The notes below the pieces were generated by a model. It ran no database searches. It saw only the letters and a list, made by a program, of their open reading frames with translations, and was not told the DNA's origin. The position numbers and the translations under genes were made by a program. DNA of 50,918 nt from the NCBI RefSeq assembly GCF_016862935.1, contig NZ_BONX01000017.1, positions 1 through 50,918 on the forward strand, written 5' to 3'. Positions 26,973-35,107 of this stretch are shown here, one piece after another (positions within the stretch are counted from its first letter, which is position 1; every line of letters starts with the position of its first letter). This stretch comes from Plantactinospora mayteni. GTDB taxonomy: Bacteria > Actinomycetota > Actinomycetes > Mycobacteriales > Micromonosporaceae.

Positions 26973-29947
26973 GGCGTACCCTCCCCGTCCGGTGCGCCGT
27001 ACGGGACGACCAGGCTGGCCAGGTCGGTGCGGCGGTCGTAGAGCAGGGCCCGGCCGGGGCGGGGGTGCCACCGTACCGGCCGACCGAGCAGCCGGGTCAC
27101 CTCCGCCTCGGGTACGTCGAGCAGGAGCAGCCCGTCGACGGTGGCCGGAGCCGCGACGGCCGTCCCGGCGTCGGCCCCGGGTTCCGGGTCGGCAGGTGGT
27201 TCGGGCCCCGCCGGTACGGCGACCAGTTCGGCGAACGGGCCCACCGCCCGCCACCAGCCGAGCAGGTGTACCCCCCGACCCGGCCCGTCGCGCAGCAGGG
27301 TTCGGAGCCGGTCGGGCGGCAGGTCACCGGCCGTCGTCAGCTCGTCCACCCCGAAGGCGACCAGATAGCCGGGCCCGGCCAGCTCCAGCGCACCGGCCAG
27401 CCCGGTGGCGTCCACCCGGTGCACCGGATGCCGCCGGGACAGCTCGGCGGCCAGCGCCGACACCGCCGGATCCTCGGCTGGCGCGACGATCACGAACTCG
27501 ACGCTGCCGGCGGGATGCCGCGCGGCAAGTCCCCGGGCCGCGCCGGCAAGTATCCCGGCACCGCTCGGATCCGCCCCCAGGATCGCGAGGTGCCGGCCCG
27601 GCGCCCGGTCGAGCGGCAGCTCCGCCGGACGCGGCGACACGTCGACCAGCAGCCCGACCGGCGCCCCCACCGGCTCCGATAGCTGGCCAACCCCGGCTGG
27701 CCGGCCCGCCACGTCTGACCCGTCGACCCCCGTCGCCCCGTCGCCCCCTGCCGGCCCGTCGCCCCCTGCCGGTCTGTCGCCCCCTGCCGGTCTGTCGGCC
27801 ACGGCTGGTCTGTCGGCCACGGCTGGTCTGTCGGCCACGGCTGGTTTGCCGGCTCCGGCTGGCCCGTCGATCCCCGCCGGTCCGTCGATCCCCGTCGGTC
27901 TGTCGGCTCCGGTTGGCCCGTCGGCCCCGGTCGGGTCCGGTTGGTCCGTTGGCGTCGGGACCGGAGGTGGCGGTGGGGTCAGGTAGCCGGTGAAGACGGC
28001 CGGTGCGGGTGTGCCGGCCGGGCGGTCCGCCCAGAGCCGGTGCCGGAGCCCGCTGAGCGCGCCCGGGTCGACGTGCGGATCGGGAAACCGGACCGTCCGT
28101 TCGTGCCCCCGGGTCGCGCCACGCGGCCCGCCCAGCCCACCGGCGGTGTTCACCACCGCCGTACCGAGCGGCAGGCCCGCCGCCGAGTCGTTCGTCGGCT
28201 CCAGTACGTCCGCGCCGCCAGGCAGCGCCACCCGGACCGGGAACTGCCCGAGGAACGAGTCCCGGCGGGCGCGCAGCGCGGTCAGGACCGGCGCCGGCCG
28301 CCCGGTCAGGATCAGGTGTACGCCCGCCGACCGCCCTCGCCGGGCCACCGACTCCAGCCGGGCCAGCGCCTCGGTACCGATCGCGTCGTCCTCGGCCAGC
28401 AGCAGCGCGTGCTCGTCGAGTACGCAGAGGATCCGGGGGGTCGGGCGGTCGGCGTCGGCCCGCTGGGCGGGTACCGGTGCCGCCACCGGGCGATCCGGTC
28501 CCACCGGTACCGGGGACGGGTCCGCCGCGCCACGGCGGTCCAGTTCGGCGTCGAGTTCGCGGAGCACCGCGATCCCGTACTCCCGGTCGGCCTGCACCCC
28601 GACGGCCCGGACGTGCGGCAGCCACGGCCCGCCCGGCCCGGTGCCGCCGGACCCGTCCGCCGGCTCCGGCACGAACTCGGTGAACGCCGTCCCGTCGGCG
28701 AAGTCGACCAGATAGAGCGCCAACTCGTCGGGGTGGTAGCGGGTGCAGAGCCCGTAGAGGACGTTGACCAGGAACGCACTCTTGCCGGCATCGCCCCGGC
28801 CGCCGACCAGCCAGTGCGGGGTGCGCTCGTCGAAGCCGAGCGACACGGTCCGGTCGCCGGCGTGCCCGACCGGGGTGCTCAGCCCGTCGGCCGCGGACTC
28901 GGTCCAGAATCCGTCCGGCGGCTCCGGCAGCAGGTCGTCGAGGGTACGCCGGTAGTCGGCCTGGAACCGCGCGGCCAGGTCCCGGCAGACCCGGTCCAGC
29001 AGCGGGACCGGCGGGCACTCGTCGAGGAACACGGGCGCGTTGAGGCCGGTGCCCGGCAGGTGCGGTACCGGAGCGCTGAACGAGGCCCCGGGCGGATCGC
29101 CGACCAGTGCGTACGGGTTGCGCATCGCGATCATGGTGGATCGGGAGAGCGGTGCCTGACTCGTCTCCGCGGTCAGCGGTGGCGGTGGCCAGCCGGCGAC
29201 GATCAGGTGCAGCCCCGCCTCGGGACCCTCCCGGGCCAGCGCGCCGATCCGGGCCAGGTCGGTCGCCTCGGTCAGCTCCGGCAGCGAGCCGACCACCAGC
29301 AGCAGGGTACGGTCGTGCCGGTTGTAGCGGGCGGTGGCCGGCCGGGTGGGGCGTACCCACTGCTCGGCCTCGGCCAGCACGGCCCGCAGGCCGGTGCGGT
29401 CGGTGACCGGCGGCGGCATCAGGCCGGCGGCGGCGAGCGGCCCGAACGGCGCGAAGAGCCGGCCCCCGGCGGTGGCGTCGACGCCCCGCACCAGCAGCGA
29501 GCCGGCCGGGGCGGCGGCGAGCAGCCGGAGGAGTACGGACCGGAGCAGCCCGGCCACCCGGGGATCCCGGCTGTCCGCGTCGACGGTGAGGTGGCCGGTG
29601 CCGAGCAGCGGCACCAGGACCGGAAACCGGGCGTCGTCCAGCGGCTGGGCGGTGCCGACCCGCACGTAGGCCGGCTGGGCGGGGCCGCCGAGCGGGGCGT
29701 CCTCGGACTGGGCGTCCAGGGGCGCGCCCAGCCAGCCCGGGGCGAGCTGGCTCGCTGCGGCGCGCAGCCGTTCGGCGAGTTCGTGCTGTTCCCGCTGGTC
29801 GGCGGGGATCGGCCGGATCGCCTCCAGGGCGGTGGCCGCGGCGGCGGTGGTGGCGGCGGCCCGGCGGTGGAGTATGGCCGCCGTGCCGGCGGCGGCCCGC
29901 CAGCGCAGCGTGGCGGCGTGCCCGGTCGGCCCCTTCCAGGTGTCCAC
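26969..29947 (-). CDS. FtsK/SpoIIIE-type ATPase with one intact and two degenerate modules
   Basis: A 992-residue protein related to EccC/FtsK motors. The middle module has an intact Walker A, GGRGDAGKSAF (about residues 383-392), and a Walker B-like ILCVLDEHALLL (about 510). The N-terminal region (about 95-300) has the module fold signature but no P-loop. The C-terminal region has LGADPSGAGILA where a Walker A should be, with Ala replacing Lys. A hexapeptide repeat linker (14 units, such as PAVADR) separates the last two modules. GTG 29947 is chosen because GAGGGAG lies about 9 bases upstream and a TACCGT -10 box sits at 29976-29981; an ATG at 29998 would lie upstream of that transcript start. 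It could be the coupling motor of the adjacent secretion locus. Confidence 0.82.
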   Translation of the reverse strand: MDTWKGPTGHAATLRWRAAAGTAAILHRRAAATTAAAATALEAIRPIPADQREQHELAERLRAAASQLAPGWLGAPLDAQSEDAPLGGPAQPAYVRVGTAQPLDDARFPVLVPLLGTGHLTVDADSRDPRVAGLLRSVLLRLLAAAPAGSLLVRGVDATAGGRLFAPFGPLAAAGLMPPPVTDRTGLRAVLAEAEQWVRPTRPATARYNRHDRTLLLVVGSLPELTEATDLARIGALAREGPEAGLHLIVAGWPPPPLTAETSQAPLSRSTMIAMRNPYALVGDPPGASFSAPVPHLPGTGLNAPVFLDECPPVPLLDRVCRDLAARFQADYRRTLDDLLPEPPDGFWTESAADGLSTPVGHAGDRTVSLGFDERTPHWLVGGRGDAGKSAFLVNVLYGLCTRYHPDELALYLVDFADGTAFTEFVPEPADGSGGTGPGGPWLPHVRAVGVQADREYGIAVLRELDAELDRRGAADPSPVPVGPDRPVAAPVPAQRADADRPTPRILCVLDEHALLLAEDDAIGTEALARLESVARRGRSAGVHLILTGRPAPVLTALRARRDSFLGQFPVRVALPGGADVLEPTNDSAAGLPLGTAVVNTAGGLGGPRGATRGHERTVRFPDPHVDPGALSGLRHRLWADRPAGTPAPAVFTGYLTPPPPPVPTPTDQPDPTGADGPTGADRPTGIDGPAGIDGPAGAGKPAVADRPAVADRPAVADRPAGGDRPAGGDGPAGGDGATGVDGSDVAGRPAGVGQLSEPVGAPVGLLVDVSPRPAELPLDRAPGRHLAILGADPSGAGILAGAARGLAARHPAGSVEFVIVAPAEDPAVSALAAELSRRHPVHRVDATGLAGALELAGPGYLVAFGVDELTTAGDLPPDRLRTLLRDGPGRGVHLLGWWRAVGPFAELVAVPAGPEPPADPEPGADAGTAVAAPATVDGLLLLDVPEAEVTRLLGRPVRWHPRPGRALLYDRRTDLASLVVPYGAPDGEGTP
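27685..27936. repeat. 18-bp in-frame tandem repeat inside the FtsK-type gene
   Basis: About 14 units of 18 bases encode hexapeptides of the form P-A/T-G-x-D-G/R. Three consecutive units near 27795-27850 are identical at DNA level (ctgtcggccacggctggt), which indicates recent expansion or correction. Confidence 0.85.
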
Positions 29948-29975
29948 CGCACCAACTCCCTCGTCCTGGCATGAG

Positions 29976-29981
29976 ACGGTA
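29976..29981 (-). promoter_or_regulatory. -10 box TACCGT for the FtsK-type gene
   Basis: On the minus strand the hexamer would start transcription near 29969, about 22 bases before the GTG and its GAGGGAG site. It lies in the 184-base divergent gap shared with the gene at 30132. Confidence 0.5.
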
Positions 29982-30119
29982 TCCCAGTGCGGCGGCATCG
30001 TCGCGGACCCGCCTGGACGGTCGTGGCACAGATAGCCGGGTTAGCGGAGAGTCATCGGTTGCTCCCTTTTGGTTATCAAGCTGGAATTCTCGCCCATTGG
30101 GTACGGAGGCGCCAGCGGC

Positions 30120-30125
30120 TAGCCT
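30120..30125 (+). promoter_or_regulatory. -10 box TAGCCT, leaderless spacing
   Basis: The hexamer ends exactly 6 bases before GTG 30132. No ribosome-binding site is seen. A leaderless transcript is predicted. Confidence 0.65.
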
Positions 30126-30131
30126 CAGGGG

Positions 30132-30698
30132 GTGGAATCAGTGCACCCCCCGGCCGATTCCCAGGTGTCCCGGGTACCCACCCAGCGGACTCCGCCCGGA
30201 CAGGCCGCTCCCGAGCCGGTCGCACCTCCACCGGCGCCGCCACGTCGGCGACTGGGCCTGGTGCTGGCGGTGGTCGGTGGCGCACTGGCACTGTTCTGCC
30301 TGGCCGGCGCCGCGTTCGCGTACGTCGCCTACGACCGGTTCACCGCACCCGACCGGAGCGCCCCGGACGTGGTCGTGGACAACTACCTGCGGGCCTTCCT
30401 GGTCGACGAGAACGACGTACTGGCCGAGCAGTTCGAGTGTGCCGACCCGGCCGGACTCGCTCCGCTGCGGACCCTGCGCGCCGACCTGACGGCCCGGGAG
30501 AAGCAGTTCCAGATCACCTTCGTGGTCAAGTGGGGGCCGCTGGACGTACGCACCCAGGGCGAGCGCGCCGACGTGTCGGTGGAGCTGGTGATCTCGTACC
30601 TGGTGGACAACCTCGCGCAGACCGAGCACCAGCGGTGGCGCTTCGGCACCGAGCAGGACGACGGCTGGCGGGTCTGTCAGGCCAACCCGGTGACCTGA
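30132..30698 (+). CDS. Single-pass membrane protein with NTF2-like outside domain
   Basis: A 188-residue protein with a Pro-rich cytoplasmic N-terminus (1-37), one membrane helix (about 38-63) and an outside domain (about 75-188). That domain has the helix-then-sheet pattern of NTF2-like folds (VVDNYLRAFLVDEND, then alternating strands ending WRVCQANPV). Two cysteines may pair. It is the only plus-strand gene in the secretion-like block and has its own leaderless promoter. The topology resembles VirB8/TcpC-type proteins, though it is not recognisably one. Function unknown. Confidence 0.72.
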   Translation: MESVHPPADSQVSRVPTQRTPPGQAAPEPVAPPPAPPRRRLGLVLAVVGGALALFCLAGAAFAYVAYDRFTAPDRSAPDVVVDNYLRAFLVDENDVLAEQFECADPAGLAPLRTLRADLTAREKQFQITFVVKWGPLDVRTQGERADVSVELVISYLVDNLAQTEHQRWRFGTEQDDGWRVCQANPVT

Positions 30699-30723
30699 CG
30701 GGTTGCCCGGGCCGGGCTCCCGC

Positions 30724-31353
30724 TCATTCGATCCAGAGCAGGTGGACCGGTACCTCCAGGGTGGTCGGCGGCCGGCCGCTCCACGCCCAGCGATACCAGT
30801 CGAGTTCGGCGGTGACCCGTACGCAGATGTCCCCGTCGCCGCTGGTGTAGACCTCGGTGACCGCGCGCAGGTCGCGCCGCTCGACCGCGTCGGCGACCTG
30901 GACCACCCGGCGGCCGGCGACCGCGTCCGCCTCGACCACCGGCACCGGAGCCCGGTGCGTCGGCGCGTCCAGCGAGACCAGCCGGGAGATCACGTCCGGC
31001 CGGGCCGGTCGGGGGATCGGCGGTGCCCCGGCGTCCCACGGGGAGACCTCGCCGAGGGTCTCCACCCAGACCCGTTCCGCCGGTACCAGCGGGGCGAAGA
31101 CCTCGATCTGCTCGGCCTCGGCCCTGTACCACTCGTGCTCGGCCAGTACCGGCACGTAGGTGCGGCTGCCCTGCACCACCCGCTCGTCCGCCCGCAGGTC
31201 ACCCCGCCAGCCGAGCCCGGGCAGCCCGACCAGGACCCGACGGCCGCGCAGGTCCACCCGGTTCGCGGCGGCGGCGATCACGATCGGTCGGGGCGGCGTC
31301 GGGGCCCAGTCGGGCTGGCCGGCGAACGGATCGGGAAGTGGATCGTGGCTCAC
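30724..31353 (-). CDS. Hypothetical protein, last gene of the secretion-like operon
   Basis: A 209-residue, probably cytoplasmic protein with no signal peptide or membrane segment. It is rich in Val/Arg/Asp with many short strands (VDLRGRRVLVGLPGLGWRGD near residue 35, and a Trp-rich end WYRWAWSGRP). GTG 31353 has a CCGGAG site about 7 bases upstream, and the gene follows the cell-wall hydrolase by 17 bases. It converges on the gene at 30132, 25 bases away. I recognise no family. Confidence 0.7.
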   Translation of the reverse strand: MSHDPLPDPFAGQPDWAPTPPRPIVIAAAANRVDLRGRRVLVGLPGLGWRGDLRADERVVQGSRTYVPVLAEHEWYRAEAEQIEVFAPLVPAERVWVETLGEVSPWDAGAPPIPRPARPDVISRLVSLDAPTHRAPVPVVEADAVAGRRVVQVADAVERRDLRAVTEVYTSGDGDICVRVTAELDWYRWAWSGRPPTTLEVPVHLLWIE

Positions 31354-31370
31354 GAGTCGCTCCGGCTGCC

Positions 31371-32504
31371 TTATCCGCCGTCCGTCAGCGGTGCGCCCCG
31401 GTCCCGCATGAACGGCACCGGGTCGATGGCGCCGTGCCGGCTCCGGTCGGCGCGCAGGTGCACCTCGAAGTGCAGATGCGGCCCCGAGGAGTTGCCGCTC
31501 GATCCGACCCGACCGATCACCTGTCCGGCCTCCACCATGTCGTTCTTCGAAACCATCGGTCTGCTGACCATATGGCAGTACCGGGTGATCACGTTGCCCG
31601 CGTGCAGGATGTCGACGAACCAGCCGCAGCCGCCCTTGCCCGGGAAGCCGTCGACGTCGCAGCTCAACCGGCCGCGGTTGTCGGGGTCGCAGCGGGACAC
31701 CAGTACCCGGCCGGCCGCCACCGCCCGGATCTCGGTGGTGTACTTCGCCGCGCCGATGTCGACGCCGTTGTGCGACGGCCGGGCGGCGGTACGGAATCCG
31801 GAACCGACTCCACCGGGGATCGGCGCGGTCCAGCCGGAGGCGGCGATCTCCGCCCCGTCGGCGCAGCCGAGCCCGAGGTCGGTACCGGCGGCCCGGGCGG
31901 CCCCGCCGGTCAACGCGTTCACGATCTCGGTGGCCAGCGGCTCGTGCTTGGCGTACGCGTCCGGGAAGGCGCTGACCTGCACCGCCTGGGCGGCCCGGGT
32001 GAGCGAGCGCTTCTGCCAGTCCCGGATGGTCTTCAACTTCTCGTAGAACTTCCGGGCCGCGTACTCCGGGTTCCGGATCTGCTCCGGGGTGCCCCAGCCG
32101 GTGCTGGGCCGCTGCTGGAACAGCCCGAGCGAGTCGTGGTCGTTCCGGTCGCCGAGATGTCCCAGGTTGGTCAGGCCGGACTCCTGCATCGCGGTGGCGA
32201 CCGCGATCACCCAGGCCCGGGGCGGCAGCCCCATCTCCCGACCGACCTTGATGATGATCGCCGCGTTCCGCATCTGGCTGGCCTTGTAGGGCCCGACCAG
32301 CGGCAACTCGCCCTCGATCTTGATCGGGTCGGTGTTGCCGCAGCCGATGGCGGCCGCCGCCAGGTTCTCCTCCTCGGAGGCGAACATGGTCACCAGGAAC
32401 GCACCGGTGCCCCCGACGCAGCAGAGCAGCGCGAGTACGCCGGTCAGCGCCGTCGCCAGCGCGACCCGGCGTACCGGCCGCCGGGCCGGACCGCGGTCGG
32501 TCAT
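31371..32504 (-). CDS. Cell-wall hydrolase: lysozyme-like domain plus M23 metallopeptidase
   Basis: A 377-residue exported enzyme. A membrane helix (about residues 14-42) is followed by a transglycosylase-like domain (about 75-205) with the likely catalytic Glu108 in AMQESGL and the supporting LGLFQQRP. The M23/LytM domain (about 225-377) has zinc ligands His245 and Asp249 (HNGVDIG) and His343/His345 (GPHLHFE). The pairing cuts both glycan strands and stem peptides. VirB1-like proteins of type IV systems open the wall in this way, and this gene sits inside the VirB-like operon. GGGGAGG lies ahead of ATG 32504. Confidence 0.92.
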   Translation of the reverse strand: MTDRGPARRPVRRVALATALTGVLALLCCVGGTGAFLVTMFASEEENLAAAAIGCGNTDPIKIEGELPLVGPYKASQMRNAAIIIKVGREMGLPPRAWVIAVATAMQESGLTNLGHLGDRNDHDSLGLFQQRPSTGWGTPEQIRNPEYAARKFYEKLKTIRDWQKRSLTRAAQAVQVSAFPDAYAKHEPLATEIVNALTGGAARAAGTDLGLGCADGAEIAASGWTAPIPGGVGSGFRTAARPSHNGVDIGAAKYTTEIRAVAAGRVLVSRCDPDNRGRLSCDVDGFPGKGGCGWFVDILHAGNVITRYCHMVSRPMVSKNDMVEAGQVIGRVGSSGNSSGPHLHFEVHLRADRSRHGAIDPVPFMRDRGAPLTDGG

Positions 32505-32529
32505 CCCCCACCCACCTCCCCGCGCCCGC

Positions 32530-33075
32530 TCAGCGCCGTTGCCAGTCCACCGTGTCGACCCGCCAGCGCCCCTCCGGGGCCACCAGGCCGAGCCGGAGTT
32601 CGCCGGAGTCCACCGGTACGACCACCTCGACCAGGCTGTCGTTCTGGGGTACGACCAGCAGCTCGCCGGTGATCCGGTCGGCCGGCACGGTGACCGGGTC
32701 GACCCCGGTCAACTGCTCGGCCAGGTCCTCGGTGGCGAGCGGCCGGAGCCCCTCGTGCCACTCGGCGGCGGTCACGTCCCGGTGGTCGAGCCAGGCGGTG
32801 GCGAACGACCGGGCCACCGCCGCCGGCTCGGGCGCACCGGGGCTGGTCCGCGGCGACGGCTCCTCGGTCACGGTCAGCCCGTCGTCGCCGGCCTCCGGGT
32901 CGGTGACGCTGATCGGGCCGGGGGTACCGCCGATCAGTCCGGGCCGGTCGTCGCCGGGTCCGGCGACCAGCCGGGCCGCGCCGACGATGCCGACGACCAG
33001 TACGGCGATCACGATCGCGATGCCGAGCCGGGACCGGAGGAGCCGGGTGAAGAGGAACTCGAGGGCCCGCCGCAT
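32530..33075 (-). CDS. VirB8/TcpC-like single-pass membrane protein
   Basis: A 181-residue protein. A basic N-terminus and one membrane helix (about residues 16-37) lead, through an acidic linker (about 40-80), to an outside domain starting PAAVARSFATAWL that fits an NTF2-like fold ending RWRVDTVDWQ. This is the topology of VirB8, TcpC and TraM-type scaffold proteins of conjugation machines. Sequence identity to them is not evident, so the call rests on topology and operon position between the VirB6-like gene (4 bases upstream) and the hydrolase. ATG 33075 has GAGGTG 7 bases upstream. Confidence 0.7.
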   Translation of the reverse strand: MRRALEFLFTRLLRSRLGIAIVIAVLVVGIVGAARLVAGPGDDRPGLIGGTPGPISVTDPEAGDDGLTVTEEPSPRTSPGAPEPAAVARSFATAWLDHRDVTAAEWHEGLRPLATEDLAEQLTGVDPVTVPADRITGELLVVPQNDSLVEVVVPVDSGELRLGLVAPEGRWRVDTVDWQRR

Positions 33076-33079
33076 CGGG

Positions 33080-35104
33080 TCACCTCGCCTCGGAGCGGAT
33101 CCGCGGGGCCCGCGCGGGTGTCGGGGCGGGCGCGGGTGCGGAATCGGGCCGGTAGATCACGTAGGAGGGGTTCTCCACCGGTACGTCGGGCTCGGTCCAC
33201 TCCGCCGGCCGGCGGCGGGACGGCCGGCTCCGGCCCGGGCGTGAGCCGGAGCCGCTGTCGGGGGCGCCCGACGGGGGCGTGTCGGGTGCCTCGGTACCCC
33301 GGTCGGTGCTGCTCTCCGCGCGGCTGCCGGCGCCGGACTGTGCCGGATCCTCGTGCCGGGTCTCCGGGCGTACGTTGGTCTGTTGGATCACCACGTTGCG
33401 GTTCTTGACCCGGATATCGGTGTGGTGGTCCGAGTCGTTCTCCAGCCGGGAGGCCGAGCGGACGTCCCGGAAGAACCGGCGGTGCCACGAGCCGGCCGAG
33501 GCGATCACCTCGGTACTGTCCTTGCCGCCGAGCTGGGTGATCCGGCGGTACGGCCGCAGCAGCAGCCAGCCCACCACGCCGCAGAGCCAGACCAGCACCA
33601 CCTGGAGCCAGCCGGGAATGGTGGGTGTGCTCATCACCAGGTCGACTGCGAAGAGATAGATCGCCGCGCCGGTGCCGAAGATGGCGATGTTGAACACGGC
33701 GGCCACCACGGCGTTGCCCAGCCGGCGCAGTCCGGCGCTGGCCGGGCGGAGCAGCCCGACCGTGCCGAGCACCGGGGCGGCGATCACCGCCCACCGGAAC
33801 AGCAGGAAGCCGAGCAGCACCAGCAGGGACGCGGTCAGGTCGAACATCGCGAAGACGATCGCGGCCAGGATGGCGATCAGCCCCGCGCCGATCCGGTCCG
33901 AGTCGCGGGCGCCGCGCAGATATTCGTACGCCTCCGCGTCCTCCTGCCGGATCTGCTCGGCGACCTTCATCCACTGTTCCTGCTTGGCCTCCACAGTGGT
34001 CTCCCGGGTGGCCGGGTTGGCGGCGATCTTCGCCGTCTCCTCCCAGGTGAGCGCCTTGGCGTCGTAGAGGGCCCGACCGTATTTCCGGGCCGTCTCGCTG
34101 TCCGAGGAGCCGAGCGCGCCGCGCAGCCAGTTGCGGTAGAGCATCGTCTCGGTCGCGGTGTCGCTGGCCCGCAGCGCCGGCGGCCGGTTGTCCTTGCAGG
34201 CGGCCGGGTTGAGCGAGCCGCACCGGTCGGCCGGGATGCTCTTGTCCCGGGGGCCGACCGCCTCGTGCACCACGTTCAGCGTGGTGACCAGGGTGCCGTC
34301 GGCGACGTTGGCGGACTTGACCGGCCAGGCGGCGATCGCGGTCACCGCGACCATCACCAGTACCGCCCAGCCGGCGGTGGTCATCGCGTTGCTCATGTCG
34401 GACTGCCGGGAGCGCCAGAGCAGGTAGATGCCGACGATGCAGAGGGTGATGATGCCGAAGACGCTGAAGACCCGCTCGTAGACGGCCTTGGTGGCCTGCT
34501 CGACCAGCGGATCGGCCCAGTCCCACATGCTGCTCGGATCCCAGGCCCGCTCGCGCAGCGCGTTCGAGGCGCCGATGATCGCGGCGGCGATCCGGATCTC
34601 GCCGTCCGCGATCTTGTTGAACACCTTGCTGCCCGGGTCGATCACGTCCGAGGCACAACCGCCGGTGTCGTCGTACGTCTCGTAGCTGTAGCCGGCGTTG
34701 CCGTACTCGGAGTACATGCCCTTGACGCCCGGCTGGCCGCTCGCCTCCGGCCGGGTGGCGAACCAGCCGCCGAGCCCCTGGTCCGGGGCGCTCGGCGTGG
34801 GCGCCTTCACGCAGTCCCGGATGTTCTGGCCGACGTCGGCGAGCCGGTCGACACAGGCCCGGAAGTCGGCCTCCCACTCGGCGGTGGTGCAGAGCGCGAC
34901 CTTGGCCCGGGTCGGGATCGGCGCGGCCGAGGCGGGCGCGGCGCTGCCCAGCACCGGCCAGACCAGCGTGGCGGTCGCCAGCACCCCGATCGCGAGCAGC
35001 AGAGCGGCGAGCCGGGCACCGGTCCTCGTCGAACCCTTTCCAACCTGGGCAGCGGGGCGCCGACGGCCACGGCGGACCGCGAACGGCGGTTGGAAACGGT
35101 CCAT
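33080..35104 (-). CDS. VirB6/TrbL-like polytopic membrane protein
   Basis: A 674-residue protein. A signal-like helix (about residues 29-60) is followed by a Cys-containing outside segment of about 150 residues. Two membrane helices lie near 214-265, a second loop region follows, and a hydrophobic cluster at about 405-530 holds four or five helices (DLTASLLVLLGFLLFRWAV among them). The C-terminal 140 residues are charged and low in complexity (Pro/Ser/Arg). This layout matches TrbL/VirB6 inner-membrane channel proteins of type IV systems. It starts 3 bases after the VirB4-like gene and is cotranscribed. The family call is moderately sure; substrate unknown. Confidence 0.78.
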   Translation of the reverse strand: MDRFQPPFAVRRGRRRPAAQVGKGSTRTGARLAALLLAIGVLATATLVWPVLGSAAPASAAPIPTRAKVALCTTAEWEADFRACVDRLADVGQNIRDCVKAPTPSAPDQGLGGWFATRPEASGQPGVKGMYSEYGNAGYSYETYDDTGGCASDVIDPGSKVFNKIADGEIRIAAAIIGASNALRERAWDPSSMWDWADPLVEQATKAVYERVFSVFGIITLCIVGIYLLWRSRQSDMSNAMTTAGWAVLVMVAVTAIAAWPVKSANVADGTLVTTLNVVHEAVGPRDKSIPADRCGSLNPAACKDNRPPALRASDTATETMLYRNWLRGALGSSDSETARKYGRALYDAKALTWEETAKIAANPATRETTVEAKQEQWMKVAEQIRQEDAEAYEYLRGARDSDRIGAGLIAILAAIVFAMFDLTASLLVLLGFLLFRWAVIAAPVLGTVGLLRPASAGLRRLGNAVVAAVFNIAIFGTGAAIYLFAVDLVMSTPTIPGWLQVVLVWLCGVVGWLLLRPYRRITQLGGKDSTEVIASAGSWHRRFFRDVRSASRLENDSDHHTDIRVKNRNVVIQQTNVRPETRHEDPAQSGAGSRAESSTDRGTEAPDTPPSGAPDSGSGSRPGRSRPSRRRPAEWTEPDVPVENPSYVIYRPDSAPAPAPTPARAPRIRSEAR

Positions 35105-35107
35105 CGG

